From Hydractinia symbiolongicarpus (taxonomy: Eukaryota; Cnidaria; Hydrozoa; Anthoathecata; Hydractiniidae): a stretch of DNA of 64,000 nucleotides. The notes below the pieces were generated by a model. That model was not told where the DNA came from. It did not search any database and saw only the letters and a program-made list of their open reading frames with translations. The position numbers and the translations under genes are program-made. Shown piece by piece: positions 43,936 to 59,042 of this stretch (positions are counted from its first letter, which is position 1; every line of letters starts with the position of its first letter). Where the stretch lies: assembly GCF_029227915.1 (NCBI RefSeq), contig NC_079885.1:24989001-25053000 (forward strand), written 5' to 3'.

Positions 43936-46900
43936 TATTTAATTGTAAAAGAGTAATTACACAAGTTCTTGTTAGTGTATTTTGGCCTTGCGCGGCTTCA
44001 CTTTTCCATACATAAGGTAGAGTTTTCCTGCCTCCATCTGATCATATTATTTCCAGGTCTTCTTGTTTTTGTTTGTATTTAACGTTAAAGTAGTCCTTCT
44101 GAAGTTTATTAACCTTTTTTTCCTTTTTATCTGAAGTCTTTATCTGAAGAAAATCATAAAAAATTAATAGTGTGTTTAGAATAGCAGAAGTACTATTTAT
44201 CGATACTTCTGAATTTCTAATTTAGCATGTCATTATAGGATTTTGGCAGTATATAAACTTGGTTATATTGCCAGATATTTTTGCGCTCTTTCTCATATCC
44301 AAATAATTTTATTTTTAACATTTAGAAGTGTAAAAAATTACTAATTAAAATGATAATTATTAAAACAAGGGGCGGTATATTCTTTTCTCAATAGCATCTT
44401 CAAAGCTAATTTGGATCTCCATTATTTTTAATTATTTATAACACATCGCCAAAATTATTAAATTACGTTGCAAAAAAGCGATTTATTATAACAGCCTTTC
44501 ACGGGTATATTTAACTCATATTTTTGGCCTTGCTTTCAAACATACCTCGCTGGCCCAAAGGTCGTTCTTTTGTAGAATTTGCCCTTAGTGATGTGCATTT
44601 GTGTGAAGGCTGTTTTTCATTTAAAGAAAATTTTCCACATAACAGAGCGGACAAGAACACTACAAAACAGATAGATTCTTGCTTGTAATTTTCACATACT
44701 GTTCACTCATTTCCATACAGAAAATTTGAACATTTGCATAAACGAAATAGAATAATCTGATTTGTTTAGTAATTTTATACTTGTCGTTGTGACAGAGACA
44801 TTTGATATCGATTCTACTTTCCCCAGATCAGAACAGAAAAGAAATTCTAGACATTTTAAGTACGTATCCTTAGACATTTTTCTGTTTCTGTCTTGAAGTG
44901 GAAAAGTAGCTTTTACTGACCAAGGTTTTTGGGTCAAGATTGACATAATAAATTTGAAAAAGTATGCTAAAAGTAATTACTGGTTCGGAAACCAAAAAGA
45001 TTTTTCATTCTGATTGAAAAAGCATAATGGCCATGATCGTGCCAATAAATTTTTTTTCATCACCTTCCTGTTTTTAGAACAAAGGCCAAACAAAAAATAT
45101 AATCCTATGCTAATTAGAAAACAAGATTAACTTTTAAAACCTATGCACAACAAAGCATCAAATATTGATATCAATCCTGTTTTCCAAACATTTCCAAATG
45201 AATCTTATCCCGAAAGTAAAATCAGAAATTTCGTAGTTACTTGTAAAATAAGATAAAAGTTGGTAAGATTTTGGATAAAATTGGGTAAATATATATAAAA
45301 TTGATGTAATTTTAATATGCAGCTTATCTTTTTGTTCCCACTGTAGATTTTATGAAAAAAATGTTTTGTTTTCAGTTTTAAGCAACAAACAACTTCTGTA
45401 CTTTTTTGTTGAGGCTCGTAAATTTTACAAAACCAACATTTCACCTCTTATTTATTGAGCAATTCTTAAACAATTTTTGAAAACAAAATTACTAAAACAT
45501 TCTTTGTAATAAAAGAACCAATAAATATGCATAATAACTTTTATTGCGTCAATTTCTTTAACGAAAGTATTAACATTAATCTTTAAAATATTCCTAAATT
45601 TTTGGAGATTGAAACTGATGATTTTTAAGAGAACAAAGTGTACCTATATATTTTTTATCTTAAAACCAGCTATCGTGCATCATTCTATAGCTTTATAACT
45701 GGAAATTTGTGTACTGATAATATTGACACATGGCAAATTTTAATTAAAATTTGGGAGATTAGGTAAAAAAGCCCACCGTTTGTATAAGTTTCTATTTAAA
45801 ACTAAATAAATTTATCGCATAAACATTGCAAAAATACTATTATAACTTTCTTTCTTACTTGAAACCATGTATTTATAAACCACAAAAAATCGACAATGCG
45901 CTATTCTTTAAAATCTATATTTGAGGAAAGTATCGGTAAGTAGATCGCTGGAAAAACTTTTGCTCTAGAGACTTAAGCCCTCAATGCAAAAACAAGAATT
46001 CCTGCAATAGAGATGCATGAGTATACTAACCATGTGTATAAAATGACAGAACTATCACATTTTTACAGCAACACATGTGCATCCTCTGTTTTTAGCAAAG
46101 TATTGTCGTAGAAGGAAATGTAAGGATGACGCTAAACAGGAATATAACAGTTTTGATATGTTGAGTCAAAGCATTGCTGCAGTAACTACACATAAGTGAA
46201 ATCTGTCTGCATTCATCTCTTCAGTGCATTGCATTATTTCTTTGGTACAAGACTGATTGGGTTAAACTGGTTATTTGTGCTCCCAATACAGAACTGTGTG
46301 TAAAGGTGTATTGCTCCCAATGCTAAAAAATCAGAAAGGCATTTTTAAAACGTTCGGTCAAAAAGGAAAAACGGTTCAAAAGTATAAATCACTACTTTCT
46401 ATAATGGGACGGTCTTTTATACTATTCCCTTGTTTTATGTTCTGTGTTTATGTCAAGTTTAACGTTTCATTTTCTATTTCTTTCTCTGCTTTCTTTTGAC
46501 TTAGTTGGTGAAGAAACTCTGATTTTAATTATTGTTAACGTTAAGTACAAAACCTACGCAATAATTCTTTTTCTTTTCTCGATTCAATACTTACAATTTT
46601 CGTATTTACACATTCGGGGTTTTCTACACCAACTATTGTACAGTGGCGGATTCAGGAATTGTGGAAAAATATTCAGAAACTACTACGTTATTATAAATCA
46701 CAATTTAGCTATGTTAACAACCTGCAGCCCTTTTAAAATCGAAGGAAAAACTTTGTGTTTTACATGCAGTCTAATACATCTTATAAGACAATAATCATAT
46801 TTAAATCACCCAAAAGAGAAAAGAGGAACAAAACGGCCTAAGATCAAACTTTATTTCTTATCAATAGTATTTTTAATTTTAACTTTTATATGTATTATTT

Positions 46901-46944
46901 TAATCTATCTGAGCTCATTACCCATAACTTTATATTTTATTTAA
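43936..46944. other. no supportable gene
   Basis: AT-rich. Open frames of up to 116 codons (for example 46444-46794, + strand) are hydrophobic and motif-free. A CAGTGGCGGATTCAGG sequence near 46643 resembles a hAT-like left end, but no right end was found. Confidence 0.45.
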
Positions 46945-47678
46945 CCTTATTCGGTCCGGGGTTTTTCGAACATACTATGACCGGGGGGCGGATTTCGCCC
47001 CCCTCCCTCAATAACTTTTCATAGGATTGCTCAAATTGAATGAAACTTGGCACACTTATAGTACGTCATAAAAGGAACAAAATGGCGGCAATAAATTTTT
47101 GCTTGCGTCAGCACATTTTCTGTGATGTCATCAGAAGCTTGAACATTGTTAAAAATGCCACTATCTGCTTAAAATATAATTACTTTTGTTCTAGAGCGAA
47201 TTTTTACATTCTGTTTGAAGTTTCTGAAAGCTAAATAAAATTTTTTTAACATATCTTCCGGTTTTTAAATGGATCGAATAAAAAATTGCCAAAAATTGCC
47301 CGAAAATCCGTTTTTTCATTTTTCGGGTAAAATCCGACAAAATCGGGAAATCGGATTAGTCCCGTGTCAAAATTATTCAAAATGATTCTTCTTGATGAAA
47401 CAAAGTTGTGTTGCAAGTTTCAAGTTCTAAGGATAATCCTAACAGGAGTTATTATATTTTCCCCATTATAAGGTTTTCATAGAGATTTTAGGGGTAGTTG
47501 TGAGTAATGACCAACATCAAAGCTTCTGAAAGGTATGGGACCTAAAATTTAGCATGCAGGTGTCTAATAGATAAATGTTGAAACTCAGTAAGTATCATAG
47601 CCATATAAGAAAGCAATCAGGAGTTATTAAAAAAAAACCGCCAGGGGGGGCGGAATCCGCCCCCCGGACCGAATAGGG
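46945..47678 (+). mobile_element. TTAA-flanked MITE, copy 2
   Basis: Same orientation as copy 1 and similar along its full length. The left terminus has one C-to-T change (CCTTATTCGGTCC). Both ends carry the GC-rich palindromic block. TTAA flanks both sides. Confidence 0.9.
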
Positions 47679-49660
47679 TTAATATCTGCATCTTTTTATC
47701 ATTATTATTTCAAATTGCAACTTTTATATAAATATTTTTATTTCATTTTATATTTTATTTGTTTTTTTCTTATTATTAGGAATTTAACATTTCAATTTTT
47801 ATATAAATACTTTTACTTTTTTTATATTTTATTATTTTATATTGTCTTTTTATCATTATGGTTTTTAAATTTCAACAATATCTGAATAAATTGGACCAAA
47901 CTACACTAAATATAACGCAAGACTTATTAGAACATTCTGAATCCGTCACTGTCTATCTCATCTTTTTCTTCTTTGACCAATACCTCTTCCTCTGTACCCT
48001 GGCTTTCCCAATGATAAAGATGATTGCTACTGAAACACGCCTTCACCTGCTCTCTGTAATCCTCCAATCAATATGGGTCTGCAGCAATTACGGTGAGAAA
48101 ACAATCTGTAAATAATCTAATCTGTATTTGGTGTTAATAGTGTCTTTAATGTAGCTTTTTCCATTATAGTGAGTCTGGTGATTGTTCAAGCTACGTCCTA
48201 CTGTTTACGCATGGGTGCTGCTGTTGATGGCAAAAATTATACTATAATTTTAAACATTTTTTTTTTTTCTATTAATTATTTTGATCTCTTATATTTTAAC
48301 ATTTTAAATATTTTTTAAATAATGTTTTATATTTTATCGCTTAAATTTTTATATTTTATCTTTTAAATATTTTTAAATACTACTTTAACATTTTATCTTT
48401 TACTTTTTTTTAAATATTTTACCACTTCAAATCTACTGATATTTATTATTGCGATTTTACAATTAATTCCATATTTTCTCATCTATCAACTTTTAAACTA
48501 AAGGCGAAAGAGTCTAAAAATAAATTTAGTAATGATAATAGTATACACTTTAATATTTAATAACCATACACAACAATAAAGCATCAAAACCAGAAAGTTA
48601 GCTCATCACTATCGGCCATCATACGCTAGTTTTCTACTTAACTCCTCTCGGTTTGCTGTACTCCTATGCAAAATTGCTCGCACATTAACCTCTACACCAC
48701 ATCAACCTCTGCATCACATCCAACCCTGCATCGCATCCACCTCTTCTCCGTCCCTAGGGGTAAGTTATATTTTTTTACAAAATCGTTGACCTGTTTTAAA
48801 TGTCATTTTCCTTTGTTTGCTTTTTGCTAATTGCTTCGCGTAACCCTTAAAAAGTGTTGAAAAATCTTATCTCTAAAACTCAAGACATATAATTCTTTAA
48901 AGATAGTTGTAAAAAAAAATTGTCACAAATTTCCAGCAGATATGCGTGCACATTTCTATGCTGGTCACAGGCAAAGTAACCTCACGTTTGGTTTAGTACT
49001 TCCGTCCATTACCTTCACTTAACCCAAGATAAAATATTTTGTATTCATTCATACGATTTCTATTAGTAAATATTACTGTTATAGCATTGATGACTCCATT
49101 CCTCCTTAATGCTTCTACCACATACTCTTCGGGGGAAATCAGCTTTATATCAACAAAACAGGTATTGTTTTCAATTAATCTTATTTTTATTATTCTAAAT
49201 TTTAACTTTCATATTTTTACCATTATTTTATATTTTCATATTTTATTATTCTTCTCTACACTTTTTATATTATTATTTTAAATTTTAACATATATTCTTT
49301 TACTTCATTTTAATTAGTATTTTATAACTTTATATTTTATTATTTTATTTGATACTTTTATTATTACTATTTTAAATTTTAACTTTTATATATATATTCT
49401 TTTACTTCATTTAATCACTATTTTATAATTTTATATTTGTTATTTTTTTCTACACTTTATTATTGTTTTACATTTTAACTATTTACGTATCCTTTTAGTT
49501 CATTTTAATCATTGTTTTATACTTTTATGTTTATTTTCTTAAATTTTAACTTTTATCACTATTTTATAATTTTATGTTTTAAAAATTTATTTCATCGTTT
49601 TTGTCATTGTTATTCTAAATGTTTTAACTTGTTTTTCATTTTTCTATTTCATTAACTATT
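47679..49660. other. low-complexity AT-rich tract, no gene
   Basis: Long stretches are degenerate repeats of TTTTATATTTTATTATTTTAAATTTTAAC, densest at 47690-48480 and 49170-49660. A short less AT-rich island (48600-48780) holds a degenerate CATCNCATCCAACCTC repeat that ends in a donor-like GGGGTAAGT, but no reading frame is convincing. Confidence 0.6.
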
Positions 49661-49804
49661 CTTTTTTTACAAATGTTGCTGTATAAATATCTTTAATGTT
49701 GTTGAAATAATTAATCTATTAAGAGAAAATCCTACGAATGTAGAGTAATTTCCATCACATTTATTCTATGTTAACAAAAGTTGCTCTTTAAAATATAGCA
49801 CTTT

Positions 49805-50190
49805 TTGGTGAATTCAATCTCCCCAATTTTCTTGTTCCTTTTTAAATTTGCTGCTATGGGTGAATTCAATCTCCCCAATTTTGTTGTTGCTACTTAATAT
49901 TTGTTACTATGGGTGAATTCCAGCTCTCCAATTTCGTTGTTGCTAATATAACAGTTGTTCCAGGTGAACACAATCTCCCCTTTGTTTTTTCTGTCCTTTG
50001 TTTTTAATGGGTGAATTTGACCTCCCCATCAATTTTGCTTTTGTAAAAAAGCTGTTGTGTTTCTACTGGGTGAATGTCATCTTCCCTTTGCTTTTGTTGT
50101 TATTTATTTTCAATGGGTGAATTCGACCTCCCCATCAATTTTGCTTTTAAAAAAAAACTGTTGTTTTTCTACTGGGTGAATTCCATCTAG
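49805..50190 (+). repeat. 52-bp minisatellite grading into a 106-bp two-unit repeat
   Basis: GGTGAAnnNNNNCTCCCC recurs at 49807, 49859, 49912, 49963, 50010, 50069, 50116 and 50175. The spacing is 51-53 bases for the first four, then alternates 47/59. The last four units therefore form a higher-order dimer of about 106 bases. The conserved word is TGGGTGAATTC...CTCCCC. Confidence 0.8.
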
Positions 50191-53100
50191 AGAATATTTT
50201 TGTATATATTTACTTATATTCTTTTCTACGTTTTTTATAAAATATTATAATAAAAAAATATTTTTCTTATATATAATCAATTTTTAACACGGTAACAACC
50301 CCAAAACTATTAATTAATAATAATGCCCTTAATTAGTTTTAGATATTGAAAAATAAAAAGTGTCACATTGTCCAATACAGTCGACTAAAATACAAAACCT
50401 ACTTTTTTTTGCACAACAATACAAGTCGAGTTGATAATAGCAGTTTTACATGTAATTATTCCATTTGTTTGTTCAAAAAAATGCAGTTAATTTGTTCCCT
50501 TAATAAAAACTTGCCACACGTCAAGAATTCCAATAATTAGTTATACATCTTTAAGATTTATTTTTTGAACTCAACATCCGTATTTTGCAAGATTAAGACA
50601 GTGAACATTTTCTAGAAGGACAGTTTCTTTAAGTTCTTGAGTTATTAAATAGTTAGTTCACTTCTTGAAATAGACAAATAGACTTTTCATAGTAATGTAT
50701 AACTAATTTCGACAATTTGCCGTCCATGTTGTCAAAGCTGTATCTACCAAAAGACATATGTCCAGCAAGCTCATGGTATCGGATATTGTTTTCTATACAA
50801 AGGTAAAATTTTAATTAACCGCAATTTCTGTGTCTTTTCAAAAATTCGATTTTTTGACTCCTGCTTCTACGACTTTCTCATATTCCTAAAATTTTTAATA
50901 TTAACTTCTAAATAAACATTGTGGCATGTCTTTTTTAAATCGATTCCCTTTTTTCTGTTATGATAATCAAGATTTTAATCTTTTATTGTAAACATTTCTA
51001 GACAAATAAAAATATAATCGACCAGAAGAAATATCCTACACCTGATTTGCTGCCATGAACATATATTTAAAAGATGCACAAGGTTGCACATGGTTAATTA
51101 ATCCAACAAATGTAATTGTAAGGTATCAATTTTAGTTTTTTTTTACACTTTTTTCTTGTATGGACACAATCAATTTTTTTTATGTCTCTTTTAAAATACA
51201 TTCTTTTGTTTCTAATAGGTCATATTGAAATTAACTGATTTGTGGATTCTCGCTGTTAATACTTGTCAATTATTAACTTCTTCATTTTGGGACTCAGCAG
51301 TTGACATACATGATGTTATTTCATTCACCATAAACCTTACAGCCTATAAAAAGATGTTGATTCACTTTGTAAACATTACATGAACATTACATAAAATCTG
51401 ACCATTATCTGATTGTTGCTAAACATGTGCCGAACCTTCACCATCCGGGTGGAAGAGCGTGATATAACCTGCTGGCAAGCCATATCATTATTGTGACTTT
51501 CTCTGTTGTCCACCTAAACACTGTCAGTTAATCAAATGCAGTTCCAGTATGTTGTGTAAAAACATAGGAGCAACTACATCACAATGCAGATGGGACTATT
51601 CTTTTAATACGGAAAGTTTAATGACAAAAAGTGGAGGTTTTCTTCAAAGAATAGGAAGCCGCTGGATAACTTCTACAATTTCCCTTTTACAGGAATGATC
51701 GGAAAAGTAATTGATTTCAGCTGCATTGAAACAAGGAGCTATGAATTTCGAAGCACGAGGTTTAGTGAAATTCACTCATGATTGGGATCTGGTGCGTTAC
51801 CTTGAGTAAGCATCTCTTGCCTCCCTCAGAACACCAGCCACATGTATTGGCACCACCTGCGAAAATCAATAATTTCTGTTAAACGTATACGTTTTCTAAA
51901 ATGGTATATTTGATCAGTTTTAAGAAGTGTCTGAAGCTTGTCTATTATTATCATTTTCGATTGTAGGCACAAATCATAAACGACGTTATTCCATTTCATC
52001 ATGCGCTGTACAATATGAAAAAGTATATTGCTTCAATTTTTTTTCATGAAATAACATTCTATGAGTTGATAGTGTTGTGGTTAAACATTCACTTCGAATT
52101 GTACACAATAGAAGAGTGTGAATAGACACCTTACTGTACCATCCACATGAAATTGGATTGACATTTTATTGGGTTATATAGTCAAGCTGTGGTTATGCTT
52201 TCATGTTTTTTGTAGTTTGCAGGAGAGCATCAACGTACTTGTAAAACTCCTACTTATAAAAGTATCCATTACTGTTTGTGGTACCTGAATATTTAATGCA
52301 GCGATAGGGTAAAGAACAAATACAATTAACTTGCACTAACAAACCAAACTGCCGGATCATGATGGGTCAGCTATGTCAAATATGTCACATGTTTCATTCA
52401 ACCACTTGTCTCCCAAAGAGGTAAGTTCCTGCTATTTAAATAATCTGTTATGCTGAAGAATACTGATGTTTTTATTGTGTTAGAATAATATTTTTCTTCC
52501 AACACTATCTTATTTTATAGCTTAACTAATACTAACTTAATGAATAAATAATTTTCTCACTTTTGCATCAAGTAAGGATGAGAAACGTTGCCATATTAAT
52601 TGCTGTTAAACCTTCCAGCCTTAATCATTATAGGTACTGATGGACATCAAAAAAGTGCAAAAACAACTGCCCTTTTGCAATCTGACGACACTGATTAATT
52701 GCTGTAGGTGGAAAAACATGCAGCATGAATAAAATCTTCTGCAGAATTTGATCTAAAAATCTGAATTTAGTGTTATAAAAATGTTTATGTTATGCAATTT
52801 GTGTGAATTATTACCACTTATTGCATTATTGTTTTCTATCAAAATATTAACGAAGTTGCTTTTTCTGATACTGTTGCAATGAATAGGAAAATATATTAAA
52901 ACTTGTTTCCTGTCAAGAAAATGTATTTCAAGGGATTTAGAAAATATATTGTTTACTATGGTTGTTAACTGTGTGCAAATCTCGACACATTAAAAGTATC
53001 CTTCTGCGTTTTGCTGTGTTGTTAGAAATGTACGATATCATGTGCTCTGGAAATGATAGTAACGTCGAAAGCGCCACAAACAACATGCACGGCAATACGA

Positions 53101-56100
53101 AAAAAAACTTTATAATTTTTCACATTTTTTTCGTTGGTATATGTTGTTAACAGCAGTTTAACTTCCGCCTCTTGTTAAGGCGTAAAAGGAGTTTACGCTA
53201 TGCAAAGTAGAAACAACCAGATAGTTATTTAAAGTTTAAACTAGACTGCATTGAAGTAAATCGACATATTTTCCTGTACCAGTCTTTACCCATTAATAAC
53301 TTACTATGTTTAAGGCTTTCGGGTCTTTTTGAAGCTTAGTTTCGAGTGGCTACATACTTAGATGTTAAATGCTATCCATAAAACAAAATGCTCACCTAAT
53401 TATTTAGATGCTATCTTGTATCAAATACATGTATTCTGTTATTATTGTTTCTATTATTTCTTAGAAACAGTATTTACATATTTTTTTCTTTAACTGTAAC
53501 GTTTTTTTTCATATTAAAATCGGCCTTTATGAAAGCATATTATGTTATTATGTTATCATTTTCTAACATTTTTAGAATTTTGATGGCGGATATTTTTGTT
53601 ATAACTATAATTTTTATTTATATATATTTAATTTTTTCTTTCTATTATATTTTCGAATCTATATGAATTTTTTTATGTTATATTTTCCAATTTCTTTATT
53701 TTATGAAATTGATATATTTTATTACCCACTATTTAACTGACATTTTTGTTTGTTATTATTTCAAATTTCAAGTTTTATTTAAATTGATATCCTGTATTTT
53801 GTATGCAGTTTTATGTTGTGAAAATTATTTTAGTAAGATTTATTCCCAAAAGTTATGGTCAGCATATCTGACCTTGATATATAACACTTTATAATATCAT
53901 TGCACGTGACGTGGAAAACAATTATAATTGCTCATTAACCACATATTGAAATTTAAAGATGCGATTGTGACTGAACGTGGGTTAGTACGTAATGTGGATT
54001 TTAGCTGCTCGTGTGTCTAATCGTATAAAAAAACGACTCCATGTCCAATGCATATCGAATTCGTGTAGAAAATTTGTCTGCGCAGTTCACACGTAATGCA
54101 AAAAAAGGCATAGAGAATAAAGATCGTATGTTAAAGGTTTCTGATTAAATTATGAGTACAGGTTGGTTTGCAAGTACTGTGGAAGTTGACTTTTATTGCT
54201 AATGTAACGATACTCCTATAAAAACACTTATACAATTCGATATGCGTAACAAAATTCTAACGGACGTGGTACAAAGGACTTAAAAGAAACTTTTTAAAGA
54301 AGTTATTGACTTAACAGTAATCTGTTATCTCACCACCGAGCGAATACGGATGACTTAATCCAAACTGAACATTATATTTTTTTTGCGTTTGTATGCAATG
54401 ATTTCAAAATATCTTACAATCATTTCAGACATTTTAAAGAACATGAAAACGTAAGTAAAATTTCTCCAACCATCCAATGCATCAGCACCATCATTTGTAA
54501 CCCTATTATACCTTTGGTGCTTGTAACTCTCGGGGGCACAAAGTGCCCGCGGGTCGGTAATCCTGACCGACTTAGGCTTGACTGATAAAATTTTGCACAG
54601 TTGTAGAATGTTTTTTATAATGTCATCGATAAAATACATTGTTCAGGAAATAAAGTATAAAAATGAATATGTCAACACTTACACAACAGAATAAATTAGA
54701 GTCAAAGTTATTTATTGGTTGTTTTCTTAATTTCTAGGGAATATTTTCTTCCGAAATGGTTAAATACCGAATTTTCATCCGAAAAAGGATGCACTTACAA
54801 TTATACCTGATGTCTTTACAAAAACGTATGCAAAGTTCTGTTGTTGTTTTATAAGTTTGTTTAGCTGAATCAAACAAGGGTACATTATCCACAGATATTG
54901 TTATCTAAATGTGTAATTTTTTTTAGATCAAACGTTACCAGCAGATATAAAGATTGTGTAAAGATGAAAGCTCAAATTTTGCTATAATGGCGGCACTGCT
55001 AAACATATTCTTTTTATTCCCTAAATCAAAAGTCAACAAAACAATTCAATTATTTGGCTACTAAGGCAAACCTGAGTATTGTTGCACATTTCTGTAATTG
55101 CAAAACAAAATCGTCATATGTAATGCTACATTTACATCTTGTGTCAATTTGATTGAGATGTAACAGAGAGATTTCTAATGTTGGTAAGTTCGATCTGTCA
55201 GGTGCTTATACAGATGTTATAGTCTCAGAAAGTTCTCCATAATTATTTTAATCTTTTTGGAAGCAGAAATGAGTATATAGTTTCACCTACGAAATCCAAG
55301 CAAAATTATCACATAAAGCTTTATCTAATTCGATTAAATGTTGCTGATGGCAGTAGCGGTGAATATATTGAACGATTTATTCTCATTTCTCGCGATTAAA
55401 TTAGATTTAAAGCCTGAATCGAAATTTTAACATAATTTTATATAGGTAAATGGTTAACAAAATCGTTTAATAATAGAAATTATTGAAAACAATGGGATTA
55501 ATAGTATATGGACTAGGCCTTCGTAAAAATTGTTAATCGAAAGAACATGATTATTTTTGCTATAACATTACGAATGCAATAGGTGACAGTATTAAATATA
55601 GGTTTGTTGCGGTGCTAGTTCCAGAAATGTATTTTCATAGTTTAAAATCATCGATAAAATTAAAGTGTATTGGCAGCAAGAAAATGTTCAACCTAATTGT
55701 TTAGGATGTATTAGTACTGCTTTTGTACCAGTCATTCGTTCATTATTACATAAAGGTAGCACTTGATAGTTAAATAAGTGCAGTTTATTGTGGCGCTGCT
55801 AAAGTATTCAGCCTTGGTATTGAAGGTTGTTTAGTGTTGCTGGAAAATTAAGTTGTTATCCAACAAGAACATTTATGAAATATTTTTAGCTTGGTGATGA
55901 AAGTAATGATAAAAACGGAATAACGTTAAAAAAGGTTAAACCAGTTTCACTGAGACCCTGCTTTTATTGTAAATGGTAGTGTAAAAAGTGCAGTTTAAGT
56001 TCATTGAGATGTTGCTAAGTATCGCTGTGTATAAAAGTGATTACTGAGCGAGGTTGTTGCGTGTAAAAGTGATGTACCTACGACAAATTTATCGGATGGA

Positions 56101-59012
56101 TCTTATTGATGCATTGCGGCCTTGTGAGATTGCACTCGTACCTGCAGTGAGGTCTACAAATTACAAGCAATTACAATATGATAAAAGATGGATATCCAAG
56201 AAATTAACTTGGTGGTGGTGATGATCTTACACTTGCATAAAAGTATACACCTGTTTTGTCAGGTCTATTTTATTGTCTACAATAAAATGCTAAAGAGAGG
56301 AAATAAATAAATAACTACTGCAGCGCTTTTTAGTTTTTATTAACGAAAATATTGCATTACAAACGCGCTGGCACTGTCGGTAGTGGTGCTTTTTATTTTG
56401 TGTTTTTTTAGTATTGCTACACCTACCTTAGATTATAAGGCAAAGTTGATTGATTAAATGCTTTTAGGTAATTAACTATAAACATTTTGATAGTTTTGCT
56501 ATTAGAATATCAAATGTTTTTCAAATAACAAGGAAAGTTTTTAAAAATGACGTTGTCATAATCCAAATTTTGATAGAAAAAGTCTTTCTGTTAAAATTTC
56601 ACGTATATGAAATGGTGTACATCGCTTTATTTTTTGAAAGATTCGTAGTGTACCAGCCTTGTGTTGTTGTAACAGTAGAACTTTCTAACGTGACAAATGG
56701 TACGCAAGACGATTTAATATTAACTGATACATCAAAGTATTGAATTGTACTAGGTAAAATTGCCTTGATGTGTTACTCCATAATCAACGATGTTGTTCGA
56801 AAATCCAGTTTCCAGATTCTCAGGTAGAATCCTTAAAAATCGGAAAAGCGGGTAAATCAAGTTGTGGTCTAAAATGTGTAATGCATGGAGAGTTATGAAA
56901 CCTACAAATTTGGCATGCGGGTACCTAACAGAGAAGTATAATAACTCAATAGGCATCATATCTATGTAGCATGGCAAAAATGAGCTACTTAGAATGATCT
57001 GACAAGCGGATCAAATAGACTTAATGTATGATAACAAGTGGTTTAGTATATTACTGATGATGATGATGAAGCTGCATCACTGATATATTTTATAATTTTA
57101 ATAGGGATTCAATTTTAACCTTTAGAACAGCTGGTTCACAAATTAGATAAATTATTTTATCGTTTATAGATGTAGGATCAACAGTGTTTTTCTAAGCAAA
57201 GGGCGTAAAAAAATACTTACAGAAAAATGTTCTTTTTTTTTCTTTTGTACTAACAACCTACCAGATTTTTATGTCTTTTTATTATCTTTCATTTTATCTT
57301 TCATTTTTACATTAAAGGTCATTTTTTCTCATTTTTTGTTCTTTTAATTTTTGTCCATGGATATGTTATATTTTTGTTTTAATCAAGGAATGGCAACCGA
57401 ATTCCTTCGTATACATGATAATTGTAAAATTAGTTCATCATTATATTTAAAAAGATGGTTCTTCTTCGCAGTATGAGAAAGAGCATTAATATTTGTTAAA
57501 ACTTCAAAACATAAGCTGAGTTGGCACAAATATGCCATCAAAATCGCACAATCTGAGCAACGTATTACTCACTAAAAGTGTGTAACTATTTCACATTATT
57601 TTAAAGTCAAGGCGCTCCTGGCAAGGCATGGCATAATTCTATTGTGATTGGTATTGGTGCATCTCGTCATTACCAAATGGAACTGTAGCAAGGGATGTCA
57701 TCAACTTTCTGATATTGTTATTCTTGATATTTTTGATAGCGGTGGTTGTAGTGTTGATGCAGAAACGATGTATGTTATAATATTCACTTAATTTTATGAC
57801 GCATATTCTTTGTTAAGATTTTATTTTTAGTGACACTAAGAACATGGACAACAGCTTTGAGTATTGACGGGTACATTTTTGCATATTACACCAATCCAAT
57901 CTCCTTTACTGAAATACTGACAACCGTTTTAGGTAAACTAGCCCACATTCGGTATAAAAAATACTATTAAGTAAATTAATTGACTGTCTCTATTAAATCG
58001 TTTGGTGTTGTTGACCACACTTTTCTATTTACTTACTTGTTTTATGAAACAAAAGGCTTTTATTACCGTCTTTTTTTCATTTAGATTAAGATTTAATCAC
58101 GGAAACGTTTTCTGCTGCTATATAATAAAAGTATTACCACTTTTGATACCAGCTTAGCCATCGCTTGGTCAGCTGAAATCTAAAATCAAGAAGCATCTTT
58201 GTTCTGATATTTTTGGTAGCAGACCCTGAAAGATTTCTACCGATTGTACGTAGTGACACCTTTCTATCACGTATTTCTGTGCTAAATGTCTATAAGCTGT
58301 AACTTAAAAAAAGTGTCTTGGGCGTAATTTTGAAAATGCATTTAAGTCGACTTCAACCCTTTTAAATTTTCAAAATAGGGAAGTTCTGACTAAACTCTGA
58401 TTTTGTAGGTGTTGCATAGTCCAAGTTGCAAGATATTTAACAAAGTTCTCTGGAAATGAAAGCAAGTGTATCCATAAGGTAGGTATGACTTTATATTTAA
58501 AACGGATAATTTCGTATTTTTTCTAAAGAAATTAGTGCGCAAATCTTTACTTACTTTTCGTGTTTGATTGTTTTTAAAATTGGCAGCTGATTATGTTAAT
58601 AAACACATTCCACGCTTTGCAAAAGCTGCTTTTTGCTGCTAAAATAAATGTATAATTGCAAGAAGTATTTTTTCTTCTTTCAGGTTTTAAAATATGAACG
58701 AAAATTTTATTTTCCAAAGTACCTGCAATGTGACGAAGTAAAAAACGAACTTGGCGCAATTTCTTTTGTTTGGGCTCAACATTGCACACTTTGGATAAAG
58801 TCTCACTATATGTAAACTATGACGAATCTCTCACGAACTTAAACCTCAATTAAGGTGAAAAAGATGAAGATTATATTTAGGATGAGGCTTACAAGCCACC
58901 TGGACCAACTGCGCTTACTTACCTGAATATTTGACTTCAGGATTAAATGAATCAAACGTAATGTTAACCCAATTCTTCAAAACTAAAGGGAGGGGGGTTG
59001 GGGTGGTTTGAA
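50191..59012. other. long region without a supportable gene
   Basis: No domain-bearing frame, convincing exon or full transposon was recognised. A minus-strand frame at 54355-54639 includes the peptide SYKHQRYNRVTNDGADALDG, which I cannot place; short GC-rich inverted repeats (GGGCAC/GTGCCC, GTCGGTNATCCTGACCGAC) lie in it at 54532-54572. A TGA/GAT microsatellite is at about 57056-57071. Confidence 0.5.
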
Positions 59013-59042
59013 CCCCCCCCCCCCAAAAAAAAAAAAAAAAAA
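59013..59042 (+). repeat. C-run followed by A-run
   Basis: About 12 C and then 18 A. It may be the 3' end of a retroposed sequence or simply homopolymer expansion. No target duplication was identified. Confidence 0.8.

Noticed and set aside
54355-54639. 94-codon minus-strand frame
   Set aside because: Only its middle looks protein-like, both ends are AT-rich, and no splice sites or family support it.
55050-56280. Possible diverged repeats with words such as GTTGCTGATGG and AAGTGCAGTTTA
   Set aside because: Similarity between segments is too weak and irregular by eye to call a repeat or a transcript.
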